Source: Thermoleophilum album
GTDB taxonomy: Bacteria; Actinomycetota; Thermoleophilia; Solirubrobacterales; Thermoleophilaceae
Direction: 5' to 3'
Assembly (NCBI RefSeq): GCF_028867705.1
Contig: NZ_CP066171.1
Coordinates: 1 to 64,000, forward strand
DNA length: 64,000 nucleotides
The translations under genes and the position numbers were made by a program. The notes beneath the pieces are model-generated. The model was not told the DNA's origin and did no database searches. It saw nothing but the letters and a program-made list of their open reading frames with translations. Positions 37,191 through 46,582 of the stretch are shown one piece after another (within the stretch, counting starts at the first letter, position 1; each line of letters begins with the position of its first letter).

Positions 37191-38984
37191 GTGCGTTCGC
37201 CGGCTACACGCCTGCTTTTCGCGACCGTGTTGGTGGCGACCTTGGGCGCTTTCATCGCCACCCAGCGCTTGAAGGGCGGCTTTCCCCTCGTGCTGCGTTT
37301 CGCGACACAACCCGTGGCGTTCTCTCCCAACGGCGACGGCGTACGCGACACCGCCACAGTCGGTTTCGACCTCACCCGCGACGCCGTCGTTTCGTTTCGG
37401 GTGATCGACGCCGAGGGCCGCGAGGTGCGCGAGCTTGTGCCTTTCCGTCGGCTGCCTGGCGACGTGCGTTACCGCTTCCGCTGGGATGGTCGCGACGACG
37501 ACGGGCGCCGTGTATCCGACGGCATCTACCGCTTGCGCGTAATCGCGCGCGACGAGGGGCGTGTCGTCGACTCGATCAAGGAGCTGGTTGTCGACACCAA
37601 GCCACCGGCTGTGCACCTGGTAGCGGCGAAACCGGCGCTGGCGGCGCCCGGCGAGCCCGTAACGGTGCGCTACGCCGGTCCCGCCAATCGCTCCCCCGAG
37701 TTTTTCGTCTTCCGCAGTGACCGCTTCGGTCGTGCGCGTCTGGTCGCGCGCTTCCGCGGCCACGGTCGCACGGGAGTGTGGGACGGCCGGGTCGGCGAGC
37801 GGCCGGCCCCTCCCGGCCATTACGCCTTCGCGGTGCGCGTGCGCGACCGGGCGGGCAACGAGCGCCTGGCGCCGGCTCGCGTGCCGACCGCGCAGGTCGC
37901 GCGCGCCGGCACCGGCGTGACGGTGACGCGACTCGCCGTGACGGGACCGGTGGTCGCCGTGCGACCCGGGACGCGAGTGCGCTTCGCAGTCGCGCCGACC
38001 GGCGCGCGCGAGGGTGCCTATCGCGTGTCGCTCCGACGACCCGGCTCGGCCGGCACGTTGCGTCGCTTCCGTGCCGTCGGCAGCTCCTTCCGCCTGCGCG
38101 TGCCGGTCAGCGCGCGCACCGGCCTGTACGTTGTCACCGTCGAGCGCGGCCGCGTGCGCGCGTCGTGGCCGCTTGCGGTCGAGGGCACCGTACGCGGCGG
38201 TGGCGAGCGCCGGCTGCTCGTGGTCGTACCGCTATCGAGCTGGCAGGCGGCGAACCCCGCCGACGGCGACAGCGACGGTTTCGTCGAGACGATCGGACCG
38301 CGCGGCGGCACGGTGTCGCTGGTGCGGCCTTTTGCGCGGATAGCGAGCGAGGCCGGCCGTGTCGCCACGCTTGTGCGCCTGCTCGAGCGCGCCCGTTTCA
38401 CGGTCGACATTGCCACCGACGTCGAGCTCGAGCGTGGTCGCTGGCTTGCGGCCGGGCGTTCGGTGGCGGGCGCGGTCGGCCCGAGCATCGTGGTGGCTGG
38501 CAGCCTCGGCTACGCGGGCGCCATTACGCGTGTCGCGATCCGGCGCCACGTCGCAGCCGGGGGAGCGATCGCCTTCCTCGGGCGCGACTCGTTGCACCGG
38601 TCGTGCGCGATCGTGGGCGAGCGCCTCGACTGCGGCGAGCGGCGCCCCACCGACGTTTTCGGGGCGCTCACCAGCTTGCGTCGCTACGCCCCGGCGCCGC
38701 TCGCGGTACAGAGCGACACCCTGGGCGTCTTCCGTCGCGTCGATCGTTTGATCGGCCTTTTCGACCGCTTCGAGGTGACGAGGAAGCTGCCGACCGGCGC
38801 AAGGACGCTGTCCGTCGCGGCCGCGCCCGACGGAGCCACCGCACTTGTCGCCTACCGCTACGGACGTGGGCTTGTCGTCCAAGCAGGCGTCGACGGCTGG
38901 CTCGCGCAGCTTGTGCCGCGCAGTTTCCGGGACGATGTCCGGCGCGTGACGATCTCCCTCGCCGGTGCGCTGACGGCACGCTAG
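37191..38984 (+). CDS. Secreted protein with FlgD-like Ig domains
   Basis: Function unknown. The 597-residue product has an N-terminal signal anchor (about 5-23) and a FlgD-type Ig module (SPNGDGVRDTATVGFDL, then FRWDGRDDDGRRVSDGIY). Further beta-rich domains contain GVWDGRVGERPAPPGHYAF, and a C-terminal alpha/beta part (SIVVAGSLGYAGAITRVAIR, GGAIAFLGRDS) looks like the glutamine-amidotransferase-like or trehalose-utilisation fold found at the end of similar outer proteins. A leaderless-type promoter drives it. Its place inside the glycan region suggests a wall-surface role. Confidence 0.75.
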   Translation: MRSPATRLLFATVLVATLGAFIATQRLKGGFPLVLRFATQPVAFSPNGDGVRDTATVGFDLTRDAVVSFRVIDAEGREVRELVPFRRLPGDVRYRFRWDGRDDDGRRVSDGIYRLRVIARDEGRVVDSIKELVVDTKPPAVHLVAAKPALAAPGEPVTVRYAGPANRSPEFFVFRSDRFGRARLVARFRGHGRTGVWDGRVGERPAPPGHYAFAVRVRDRAGNERLAPARVPTAQVARAGTGVTVTRLAVTGPVVAVRPGTRVRFAVAPTGAREGAYRVSLRRPGSAGTLRRFRAVGSSFRLRVPVSARTGLYVVTVERGRVRASWPLAVEGTVRGGGERRLLVVVPLSSWQAANPADGDSDGFVETIGPRGGTVSLVRPFARIASEAGRVATLVRLLERARFTVDIATDVELERGRWLAAGRSVAGAVGPSIVVAGSLGYAGAITRVAIRRHVAAGGAIAFLGRDSLHRSCAIVGERLDCGERRPTDVFGALTSLRRYAPAPLAVQSDTLGVFRRVDRLIGLFDRFEVTRKLPTGARTLSVAAAPDGATALVAYRYGRGLVVQAGVDGWLAQLVPRSFRDDVRRVTISLAGALTAR

Positions 38985-39120
38985 CTAGAGCTGGGGTGCC
39001 GCGCGGCAAGCGCGCTGGGGCGGCTGGCTCGCTGGGGCTGGGCGCCGCGCTCGGGGGGCGGAGAGCGGCCCGTTCCCCCACGGAGTGGGCGGGAAGCGGC
39101 CATCTGACAAGCTACGCCTC

Positions 39121-40506
39121 GTGCGCCGACTGGCGAAGAGAAAGCCGCTGCTGGGCGTGGCGGCGGCGGCCGCGCTGGCTCTTGCGGTTGTGCTCGCGCT
39201 GTGGGTCCGCGACCAGACGCGTCCGCTCGAGAAGCGCGGCTCGGCGCGCGAAGAGTTCGTCCCCACCGAGCCCGCGCGCGAGCGCCAGCCGCGAACGCCC
39301 GCCGTTCCCTGGCCTACCTACGGCTTCGACTCCGCTCGCACCCATGTCGCGGCCGGTTTCGACCTGCGGCCCCCCTTCCGACGCCTGTGGACGATCGACG
39401 CTCGCGACACGCTCGAGTTTCCGCCCGTCGTCGGCTACGGCATGGTGTTCCAGCCGCAGCAGCGAGGGTTGTTCTTCGCCCTCGACGCGCGCACCGGGAA
39501 GGCCGTGTGGCGCAAACGCACGGGCCGCTGCTCCGCTGCCTCGCCCGCCCTGTGGCGGGGGCTCGTCATCCAGTCGTGGATGGACTTCGTGCCCTGTCCG
39601 CAGGACCGGCCCGGCGCGAGCGGCTACGTCGTCGCCTGGGACGCTCGCACCGGCAAACGCAAGTGGATCTTCCGAGCCGCCCCGATCGAGTCGTCGCCGC
39701 TAGTCGTCAAGGGAACGGTGTACGTCGGGTCGTGGGACCGCAACGTCTACGCGCTCGATGCGCGCACCGGCCGCGTGCGTTGGCGCTTCGCCACCGACGA
39801 GCAGGTGAACACCTCGGCGGCGTACTGGCGGGGAACGATCTACATCGCTACCGACGCCGGCTCGCTCTACGCCTTGTCCGCGCGCACGGGGCGCCTGCGC
39901 TGGCGAGCGCAGGCGCACGCGCGCTTCGGGATGCGCGAGTTCTTCTACGCCACCCCGACGGTCGCTTACGGGCGCGTCTACATCGGCAACACCGACGGCA
40001 CGATGTACGCGTTCGGTGCTCGCAGTGGTCGTTTGCTGTGGGCGCGGCCGCTCGGCACCTACATCTACGCGGCTGCTGCCGCCTGGCGCCGCTCGATCTT
40101 CACCGGCACCTACGACGGACGCTTCTACGCGCTCGACGCCGCGACAGGCGACGTCCGCTGGGTGCGCGAGGCACCGGGCGCCGTGCACGGCGCACCGACG
40201 GTGCTAGATGGCCTCGTCTACTACTCGACGTGCTCGAGCTGTGGGTCGGCAGCAAAGCGTGCTGTCAAGCGCGGACCCGACGGCACGTATGCGCTCGACG
40301 CGCGTACCGGGCGAGAGGTGTGGCGGTTCCGCGCCGGCAAGTACGCGAACCCGGTGGTGACCGACGGCGAGAGGTTGTACGTCGTCGGCCGCGCGCACCT
40401 TCACGCGCTCGTGCCGCGGTCGAGCGGCGGCGCGGGGACGCGCTCACGTTCGGCTGCGAGCGGCGGCAGCGCGCAGAGGGCGAAGGTCAGCGGCCAAACG
40501 AGGTAG
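39121..40506 (+). CDS. Membrane-anchored PQQ-like beta-propeller protein
   Basis: The product has an N-terminal anchor (LLGVAAAAALALAVVLALW) and about seven PQQ/YrgR-like blades with repeated YALDARTGRVRWRF-type motifs, found at about 60-430. It is outside the membrane; such propellers act as scaffolds (compare BamB) or bind ligands, and the quinoprotein catalytic residues are not evident. GTG at 39121 (VRRLAKRK, then the helix) is preferred; GTG at 39085 is possible. The C-terminal ~35 residues lie antisense to the end of the GT87-like gene and may be a stop-loss extension. Confidence 0.8.
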   Translation: MRRLAKRKPLLGVAAAAALALAVVLALWVRDQTRPLEKRGSAREEFVPTEPARERQPRTPAVPWPTYGFDSARTHVAAGFDLRPPFRRLWTIDARDTLEFPPVVGYGMVFQPQQRGLFFALDARTGKAVWRKRTGRCSAASPALWRGLVIQSWMDFVPCPQDRPGASGYVVAWDARTGKRKWIFRAAPIESSPLVVKGTVYVGSWDRNVYALDARTGRVRWRFATDEQVNTSAAYWRGTIYIATDAGSLYALSARTGRLRWRAQAHARFGMREFFYATPTVAYGRVYIGNTDGTMYAFGARSGRLLWARPLGTYIYAAAAAWRRSIFTGTYDGRFYALDAATGDVRWVREAPGAVHGAPTVLDGLVYYSTCSSCGSAAKRAVKRGPDGTYALDARTGREVWRFRAGKYANPVVTDGERLYVVGRAHLHALVPRSSGGAGTRSRSAASGGSAQRAKVSGQTR

Positions 40507-41870
40507 TAGTTGTTGAACGTTCGCCCGATGAAGAGGAGCACGGTCAGCGCCGCAGCGGCGTAGCCCAGCGGCGCCCCGGCTGAGCGGTCGCGCCAGCTGC
40601 GGAGGGTCAGCCAAGCCGTGAGCGGCAGCCACACCGTCACGAACAGCGGCACGAAGGGGTAGTAACCGCGGCGGTCGCCGATCGCTCCGATCTCGACCAA
40701 GATCCCCGCGAGGCCGTAACCGACGATGCGGTAGGTCGCGGCGCCGTAGCCCACCACATCGCTCGCGAACGCACTCGGCGAGGCGACGAAGAACGGCAAG
40801 CTCGCCGCCACAAGCACAGCGACAGCGACCGCGGACCCGCGGGCAAGCGCCCGCCCGCCCGCTCGCTGCGCGACGATCACCGCCACGAACGGGGCGACGA
40901 ATAGCGCGAACTGTTTGAAAAGTCCAGCGAGTGCGAGCGCGGCGAGCGCCGACGCCGCTCGCCCCCGCAGCGCGAGCGCGCAAGCGAGCACCGAAAGCGC
41001 CAGCGCGGGCGCGTCGTTCTGACCGAACCACACCGACCGCACCGCGATCGGATTAGCGACAAGAAAGACGGCGACGGCGGCGCGGGCCGCCGGCGGTCCG
41101 CTCAAACCGAGCGCTGCCGCGCCGGCAGCGAGTGTGGCCAGCAGCACGAAGAGGCGGTAGTCGTCGAACGGCGCCGGCAGCAAGCGCCAAAGCGCGCCGC
41201 TCAAGGCCGAGGCCGGTGGATAGGCGAAGTGGTCGAGGGCCGGCTCGGTGCGCTCGATGCGCGGCGATCGGCTGCCGTCGAAGGTGTAGAAGCGTTCGAG
41301 CCCCGAACCGCGCCAGTCGTGACCGTACGGGCTTTCGCCGCGCAAAACGAGGTCGCCCGCCAGCTCGATCTGGTAGGTGGAGTCGTTGGTGTAGAACCAC
41401 GGGGCGGTCGCGGAGCGCAGCGCCAACTGGATGGCGGTCGCCGGCACTAGCAGCAACAGCGCACCTAACGCCCCGACTGCGACCGCTCCGCGCAGCGAAC
41501 TGCGCCCGCGTGCGAGTGTCGTGACGCCGTAGCCGACCGCAATCAGCGCAGCGCACATGGCCGCTGCGCGTGGCAGACCAAGATCGGGGCGACCGTCGAC
41601 GAGGCGCGCAAGCCAGGCGAGGGGTCCTGTCGGCCGAACCTCGCCGGGACGGAACGGCCACCCGTCGCTGCCGAGCTCGGGAAGGTTGATCGCTGCACAC
41701 GCGAGCAGCGTTGCCGCCACGGCGAGACCGACGTGGGCGTTTGCGCTGACACCGGCCGGTCGCGGTGGTGTGGCGTCTCGGCCGGGGGGAGTGGCCGCTC
41801 GGGCGCCAGGCCCACCCGCGGCTTCCGCGAGGGCATTGGCTTCGCGCGCTGGAGCGTGCTCCCCGGTCAT
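40401..41870 (-). CDS. GT87/DUF2029-type polytopic glycosyltransferase
   Basis: A membrane GT-C-like protein of 489 residues with about ten helices. The acidic motif expected of GT87 polyprenyl-phosphate-mannose transferases may be in the outer loop FYTNDSTYQIELAG, followed by FAYPPASALSGALW and VWFGQNDAPALALSVLA, which match the family. It probably adds a sugar from a polyprenyl-phosphate donor on the outer face. ATG at 41870 overlaps the upstream O-antigen-ligase-like gene by 4 nt. Its 3' end overlaps the convergent propeller gene by 106 bp. Confidence 0.82.
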   Translation of the reverse strand: MTGEHAPAREANALAEAAGGPGARAATPPGRDATPPRPAGVSANAHVGLAVAATLLACAAINLPELGSDGWPFRPGEVRPTGPLAWLARLVDGRPDLGLPRAAAMCAALIAVGYGVTTLARGRSSLRGAVAVGALGALLLLVPATAIQLALRSATAPWFYTNDSTYQIELAGDLVLRGESPYGHDWRGSGLERFYTFDGSRSPRIERTEPALDHFAYPPASALSGALWRLLPAPFDDYRLFVLLATLAAGAAALGLSGPPAARAAVAVFLVANPIAVRSVWFGQNDAPALALSVLACALALRGRAASALAALALAGLFKQFALFVAPFVAVIVAQRAGGRALARGSAVAVAVLVAASLPFFVASPSAFASDVVGYGAATYRIVGYGLAGILVEIGAIGDRRGYYPFVPLFVTVWLPLTAWLTLRSWRDRSAGAPLGYAAAALTVLLFIGRTFNNYYLVWPLTFALCALPPLAAERERVPAPPLDRGTSA

Positions 41871-43435
41871 CGCGCCGCTTCGGCTGTCGGGAGCGCAGAG
41901 AGCTGGCGCGTCTTCGCACCACGCGCGTCCGGTTCGCTGCTACGCGCGCGCTGACGGGCCCGCCAGCGGCTCTCTGGATCGGGCCGCGCCAACCACGCTG
42001 CCGCCAGCGCGGGCAACACCCAGGTGAGCGGGTCCTCGAGCAAGTTGCTGTAGCCGAGCGCGTGCACGAACAGGGCGATGAGACAGGCGCCGAGTGCGAC
42101 CGCGAGCGGCTCGTGGAACCGGCGCAGGTCTGCGAGCGTGCGCCACACACCGACGCAGGCCCAGGCGAAAAGAGCGAACCCGAGAGCACCCAGCTCGGCG
42201 ATGACGGCGGCGGGAGCGGTGTGCGCGGCGAAGCTCGCGATCGGTCGGTCGCTGTGCGCAAGGCGCTTGCTGACGCGCGGTTGGCTGGCGATGCCGACGC
42301 CGAACAGCGGACTCTCGCCGGCAGCGTCGAGTGCGCGCTCGAGGCGGCCCAAGCGGTCGCTCGACACGCGGTTCACCGACACGCCGTTTGCCACTTGCCA
42401 AACGCCGTAGCCGAGCGCGAGCACCGAGGCGGCGAGCGCCGCGGCTGTCGCGGCGAGCTTCAGCCGACGGCCGCCCAGCGTTACCGCGATTGCACAGGTC
42501 GCGGCGATCAGCGCAACCATGCTCGTTTGCGAGAACGAAAACAGCATTCCGGTCCAAAGGAGCACGGCCAGCGGCCAGGCGTAGCGAGCGCGCAGGCGGC
42601 CGAGCGCAACAGCGACGAGGATCACGCACAACGCGAGCACGAGATGGCGCGCGTAGAGGCTCGGATCGCCGAACAGCGATGTGACGCGGAAGAGGTCGGT
42701 GTTGGCGTTCGAGAGCGCGAGGTTCGGTGCGTAGAAGAAGAGCTCGTGGGTAGCGAACTGCCAGATGCCGATGGCGGCGAAGATCGCGGCCAAGCCAGTG
42801 GCGACCCACGCCGTGTGGCGGGGCATCGCGAGCGCCGCCGGAGTGCGCCCGACGACGCAGAGAAGCGTCGCAAACGGCAGGGCGAAGAAGAACAGATAGT
42901 TGGCGGCCGCTTCGCGGTCCTCGGCCCACAGCAGAGAGAGGCACACGAAGGCGAGGAGGAGGCTCGCTGGGCGAGCGAGTGCGCGCGGCAGCGGCGGTGC
43001 CCCGCCCTTGCGGTAGAGCCGCCAGACGAAGGCGAGAGTCGCGCAGGCGAGAAGCGCGTAGAGCGGGATCAGGCGGCCGAGTCGACCGTCGCGCGCTGCC
43101 GCCACGAACAGCGGGTGTTCGGGGCCGAAGTCGAGCGGCGGTCGCAGCGGCGCGAGCGCCACCGCCAGTGGTGCGAGCGCCGCGGGCCATCGCACCAAGA
43201 TCGCGGCGCCGACGCCGAGCAGCAGGCAAGCGGCGAACGCCGCGACCGCTCCTGTCGGCGAAGCGAGCCGATCGATCGTGGCGGTGCCAAGCAGCGAAGT
43301 GCCGAGCGCCACTTCCCCGACAGCAAGAGCCGCCACGCCGACAAGCGAGGGCACGCGGTCGTACGACAGCAGCGCGAGCAGGCAGCCGAGGGCGCCGACG
43401 ACAGCGCCGAGCTCGGCCAGCACAGGATGCTCCAC
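41867..43435 (-). CDS. O-antigen ligase/polymerase-like membrane protein
   Basis: About 522 residues with some 12 membrane helices and a large outer loop before the last helices (GESPLFGVGIASQPRV, then HTAPAAVIAELGALGF), the H-(T/S)-x-x-x-x-x-x-x-E-x-G pattern of the Wzy/WaaL family. It would polymerise or ligate lipid-linked glycan units outside the cell. The open frame begins at 43621, but GTG at 43435 is 10 nt after the GT2 stop and gives a normal N-terminus (VEHPVLAELGAVVG). Confidence 0.85.
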   Translation of the reverse strand: MEHPVLAELGAVVGALGCLLALLSYDRVPSLVGVAALAVGEVALGTSLLGTATIDRLASPTGAVAAFAACLLLGVGAAILVRWPAALAPLAVALAPLRPPLDFGPEHPLFVAAARDGRLGRLIPLYALLACATLAFVWRLYRKGGAPPLPRALARPASLLLAFVCLSLLWAEDREAAANYLFFFALPFATLLCVVGRTPAALAMPRHTAWVATGLAAIFAAIGIWQFATHELFFYAPNLALSNANTDLFRVTSLFGDPSLYARHLVLALCVILVAVALGRLRARYAWPLAVLLWTGMLFSFSQTSMVALIAATCAIAVTLGGRRLKLAATAAALAASVLALGYGVWQVANGVSVNRVSSDRLGRLERALDAAGESPLFGVGIASQPRVSKRLAHSDRPIASFAAHTAPAAVIAELGALGFALFAWACVGVWRTLADLRRFHEPLAVALGACLIALFVHALGYSNLLEDPLTWVLPALAAAWLARPDPESRWRARQRARSSEPDARGAKTRQLSALPTAEAAR

Positions 43436-43445
43436 GCTGCGGACC

Positions 43446-44474
43446 TTACCCGTCGGCAGCCGCGCGGCTGCGGTTGAACGCCGCTGCCGCTTCGCGCAGA
43501 CCTTCGCCCCGCCCTCCCAAGAGCTGTTGCCAGGCGTGCAACCGCCAGCGACGTGTGTCGTCGCGCCGGCGCAAGCAAGCAACGAGCAAACGTACGCAGT
43601 AGAACCACGTCCACGCCGCACGCCACAGCGCGCGCGTCAACGGCCCGTGGTGCTTGCGCATGTACAAGGAGCGGCCGCGGTGGAACTCGACTATCCGTCG
43701 CCGCATCGCGTGCGGGTCGGTTGAGAGCTGGTCGTGGTGAACGCAGCGCGCCTGCGGCACGAAGAGGATGCGCCAGCCTGCGTCGCGGAGCCGCTTCTGG
43801 AAGTCGGTCTCGTCGGAGTAGACGAAGAACTCGGGGTCGAGAAAGCCGATCTCGGCCGCCGCCCGGCGGCGCACGAGCAGCGCCGACGACTGGCACCACC
43901 CGACCTCGCGCACCCGGTTGCCTTTGCTCTGCACGGCGAGTCGCTGTAACCCGCAGACGGCGGCGAGCGCCCACAGCACCCCAGGCAACCGCCAGGCGCA
44001 CGCCTGCGGGGTTCCGTCGGGCGCGACCAGTTGCGCGCCGGCGGCGGCTGCGCGCGGGTCGGCTTCGAGGGCGGCGACGAGCGCAGCGGCGGCGCCGGGC
44101 AGGAGCTCGGAGTCCTCGTTGAGGAGCAAGCAGTAGCGGCCGCGGGCGCTTGCCAGGAGCTGCGAATCGTTTTCGGCTTTGCCCCTGCGCGTGTCGAGCG
44201 CGATCACGGATACGCCCGGGAACCGCTCGCGCAGCATCGCGAGAGATCCGTCGGTGGATGCGTTGTCGAGAACGATCACTTCGTGCGTGAGCTCGCGCGG
44301 GTGGCTGCGCTCGATCGCTGCGAGGCAGGCGGCGAGCAGCTCCTGCCCGTTTGTGTTCACCACGCAGTACGAGAGGTCGATAGCTTCCCGACGATCGACG
44401 CCCGCAGCTGACGTTTCTGCGTGCCGGTCACCGCCGTCGTCGGGTCGGGGGCTGCGATCGTCTTGCGAGATCAT
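43446..44474 (-). CDS. Glycosyltransferase family 2 (rhamnosyltransferase-like)
   Basis: A GT-A fold transferase of 342 residues. It has a disordered, acidic N-terminal extension (about 1-32), then YCVVNTNGQELLAACL, VIVLDNASTDGS, and LNEDSEL as the metal-binding acidic triplet; FLDPEFFVYSDETDFQKRL is the acceptor-side motif of WbbL-like rhamnosyltransferases. A C-terminal amphipathic segment likely touches the membrane. ATG at 44474, 14 bp after the GT4 gene ends. Confidence 0.9.
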   Translation of the reverse strand: MISQDDRSPRPDDGGDRHAETSAAGVDRREAIDLSYCVVNTNGQELLAACLAAIERSHPRELTHEVIVLDNASTDGSLAMLRERFPGVSVIALDTRRGKAENDSQLLASARGRYCLLLNEDSELLPGAAAALVAALEADPRAAAAGAQLVAPDGTPQACAWRLPGVLWALAAVCGLQRLAVQSKGNRVREVGWCQSSALLVRRRAAAEIGFLDPEFFVYSDETDFQKRLRDAGWRILFVPQARCVHHDQLSTDPHAMRRRIVEFHRGRSLYMRKHHGPLTRALWRAAWTWFYCVRLLVACLRRRDDTRRWRLHAWQQLLGGRGEGLREAAAAFNRSRAAADG

Positions 44475-44488
44475 GGTGACCTCTGCTG

Positions 44489-45742
44489 TCAGGCGACCCG
44501 CTCTGGCGCGCGCGAGCGCGGGTCGGCGGCGCGGCCGCTGCGGGCAAGTGCTTCCAGCACTTCGAGCACTCGCGCGGCGAGCAAGTCGCGCGAGAACTCG
44601 CGCTCGGCGAGGGCGCGCGCGTTGTGCCCGAACCGCTCGCGCAGGAGCGGGTCGTCGCGCAGGCGAACAAGCGCGTTCGCGAGCGCGTCGCCGTCGTCGG
44701 GCGGTACGAAGACGCCGGCCTCGTTGCGCTCCACCAGCTCGGCGAGCCAGCCGGGAGTGTTGACGATCACCGGCTTGCCGGCTGCAAGCGCGTCGAAGAA
44801 CTTGTTCGGCGAGCCTTTCCAGAGGGCGGGCAGTGCCTTGAAGATCACGAGCAGGGCGTCGGCGGCAGCCGCAATCTGAGCCGCTTCGGCACGCGGCACC
44901 GGTCCGCAGAAGCGCACGTTCGCAAGCCCGGCCTCGGCCACTGCCGCCTCGAGCACCGGTCGCCGCGCGCCGTCGCCGCAGAGAACGATCGTCACATCGC
45001 GGACCCCGCGCCGCTCGAGCTCACGCGCGGCGGCGATCACCTGTGTCAAGTCGTTGGCAGCGCCCATCGTCCCGAGGTAGGCGCACACGAAGCGGTTGGC
45101 GAGGTCGTGGCGCCGCCGCCACTCCCAGCCGTCGCGATCGGGGCGGAACAGTTCGAGATCGCTCGCGTTCGGTACGAGCGTGATCCGCTCGCGGTCGGCG
45201 CCGGCCTGCACCATGCCGTCGCGGATTCCCGGCGAGAGCGCGATCAAGGCGTCGGCGGCGCGATAGACGCGACGCTCGGCCAGGCGCGCCGCCGAGCGCA
45301 GCAGCGGGTTGCGCAGGGCGCCCATCTGGATCGGTGCTTCCGGCCAAAGATCGCGCACCTCGAAGGCGAGCGGGACGCCGAAACGGCGAGCGGCGGCGAT
45401 CGCCGGGCCGGCCATCGTCAACGGCGGCGAGGTCGCGTAGACGACGTCCGGACGCGGCTGGGCGAGCACGACCCGGCGAGCAGCGCGGGCGAAGCGCGCG
45501 AACGCCACCATGCGCTGGCGGTAGGGCAGGTTCGTCGCTGCCACGTAATTGGCGTAGCCGGCACGAACCGGAACCACGTCGATACCGTCCACGCTGTAGG
45601 GCTGTTCGTCCGGACGGCGCGCGGCGGTTACCATCGTCACCGCGTGGCCACGCGCGACGAAGCGGCGCGCGAACTCGTAAGAGCGCGTCCCACCGACGTC
45701 CTGGCGCGTGGCGAAGAACTGATGGAGATAGAGGATCCGCAC
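44489..45742 (-). CDS. Glycosyltransferase family 4 (WbuB-like)
   Basis: The 417-residue product begins ILYLHQFFATRQDVGGTRSY, the typical opening of WbuB-like transferases, then FEVRDLWPEAPIQ, LVPNASDLELFRP, and the donor-site region SPNKFFDALAAGKPVI with the E/D pattern of GT4. The open frame starts at 45907, but GTG at 45742 is the true start. It heads the minus-strand set GT4, GT2, Wzy-like, GT87-like, and is divergent from the initiating transferase. Confidence 0.92.
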   Translation of the reverse strand: MRILYLHQFFATRQDVGGTRSYEFARRFVARGHAVTMVTAARRPDEQPYSVDGIDVVPVRAGYANYVAATNLPYRQRMVAFARFARAARRVVLAQPRPDVVYATSPPLTMAGPAIAAARRFGVPLAFEVRDLWPEAPIQMGALRNPLLRSAARLAERRVYRAADALIALSPGIRDGMVQAGADRERITLVPNASDLELFRPDRDGWEWRRRHDLANRFVCAYLGTMGAANDLTQVIAAARELERRGVRDVTIVLCGDGARRPVLEAAVAEAGLANVRFCGPVPRAEAAQIAAAADALLVIFKALPALWKGSPNKFFDALAAGKPVIVNTPGWLAELVERNEAGVFVPPDDGDALANALVRLRDDPLLRERFGHNARALAEREFSRDLLAARVLEVLEALARSGRAADPRSRAPERVA

Positions 45743-45859
45743 GGGACCGGCGGCAACGGTAGCGCCTCGACAGGGGCCGCGCAGGCGAACGCCGACACGC
45801 GCGCCGCAGCCGATCGGGCGGGCACAGCAGCGAAGGGGCCGGCAGGTCGTGCGGCGTCG

Positions 45860-46504
45860 ATGGCATCGCCGACCGAAGCGGTCCCGCCGGTGCCGACCCT
45901 GCCGCACGGTCGTGCGACGCGCCTCCTCGACGTGACGTTGGCGAGTCTCGCGCTTGCGATGGCGGCGCCGCTACTCGCTGTGGCCGCAATCGCGATCAAG
46001 CTGACGTCGCCGGGGCCGGTCTTCTACCGGCAGCGACGGGTCGGACGGGGCGGGCGTGTCTTCGAGCTTCTCAAGTTGCGAACCATGGTCGTCGGGGCCG
46101 AGCATCTGGGCGCTGGGATCTACGTCACGGCCGACGACCCCCGCATCACCCCGGTGGGCCGCTGGCTGCGAAGGTGGTCGATCGACGAGCTGCCCAACTT
46201 GGTGAACGTCATCCGCGGCGAGATGGCGATCGTCGGACCGCGGCCGACGGTGCCCGCCCAGGTGGTGCGCTACACCCCGCGCCAGCTGCGCAGGCTGGCG
46301 GTCAAGCCGGGCATCACGGGGTGGGCGCAGATCCACGGGCGCACCGAGTTGCCCTGGCCCGAGCGGATCGAGCTTGACCTCTGGTACGTCGAGCACCGCA
46401 GCCTCTTGCTCGATCTGAAGATCATCCTCCGCACCTTCGGGTTGCTCGTCACCGGCCGCGGTCTCTACAGCAGCGACCTCCACCAGGGTTTCGGGCCGGA
46501 GTGA
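45860..46504 (+). CDS. Initiating phospho-sugar transferase (polyprenol-P)
   Basis: Moves a sugar-1-phosphate from a nucleotide sugar to undecaprenyl phosphate, the first step of glycan assembly. The 214-residue monotopic protein has one N-terminal re-entrant helix, PVFYRQRRVGRGGRVFELLKLRTM, the catalytic-type Asp-Glu pair in RRWSIDELPNL, and VGPRP...KPGITGWAQI. This is the small PglC/WcaJ-C form. The long open frame upstream is antisense to the GT4 gene; ATG at 45860 is used. Confidence 0.92.
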   Translation: MASPTEAVPPVPTLPHGRATRLLDVTLASLALAMAAPLLAVAAIAIKLTSPGPVFYRQRRVGRGGRVFELLKLRTMVVGAEHLGAGIYVTADDPRITPVGRWLRRWSIDELPNLVNVIRGEMAIVGPRPTVPAQVVRYTPRQLRRLAVKPGITGWAQIHGRTELPWPERIELDLWYVEHRSLLLDLKIILRTFGLLVTGRGLYSSDLHQGFGPE

Positions 46505-46532
46505 GCCGGGCCGGCCGCTCTCTCCTCCGGCC

Positions 46533-46551
46533 AAGACGAACATGCCGTCTT
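46533..46551. terminator. Weak hairpin between convergent genes
   Basis: AAGACG (46533-46538), a 7-nt loop and CGTCTT (46546-46551) form a 6-bp stem between the converging initiating transferase and amidase genes. No T-run follows, so it is at best a weak terminator. Confidence 0.3.
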
Positions 46552-46582
46552 CGGCGTGCGCTCGGCTCTGCCGACCCGGCCG

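Noticed and set aside
41765-43477. 570-codon open frame antisense to the Wzy-like gene
   Set aside because: The sense frame encodes an obvious membrane protein; the antisense frame has the Arg/Glu/Gln-rich look of a shadow.
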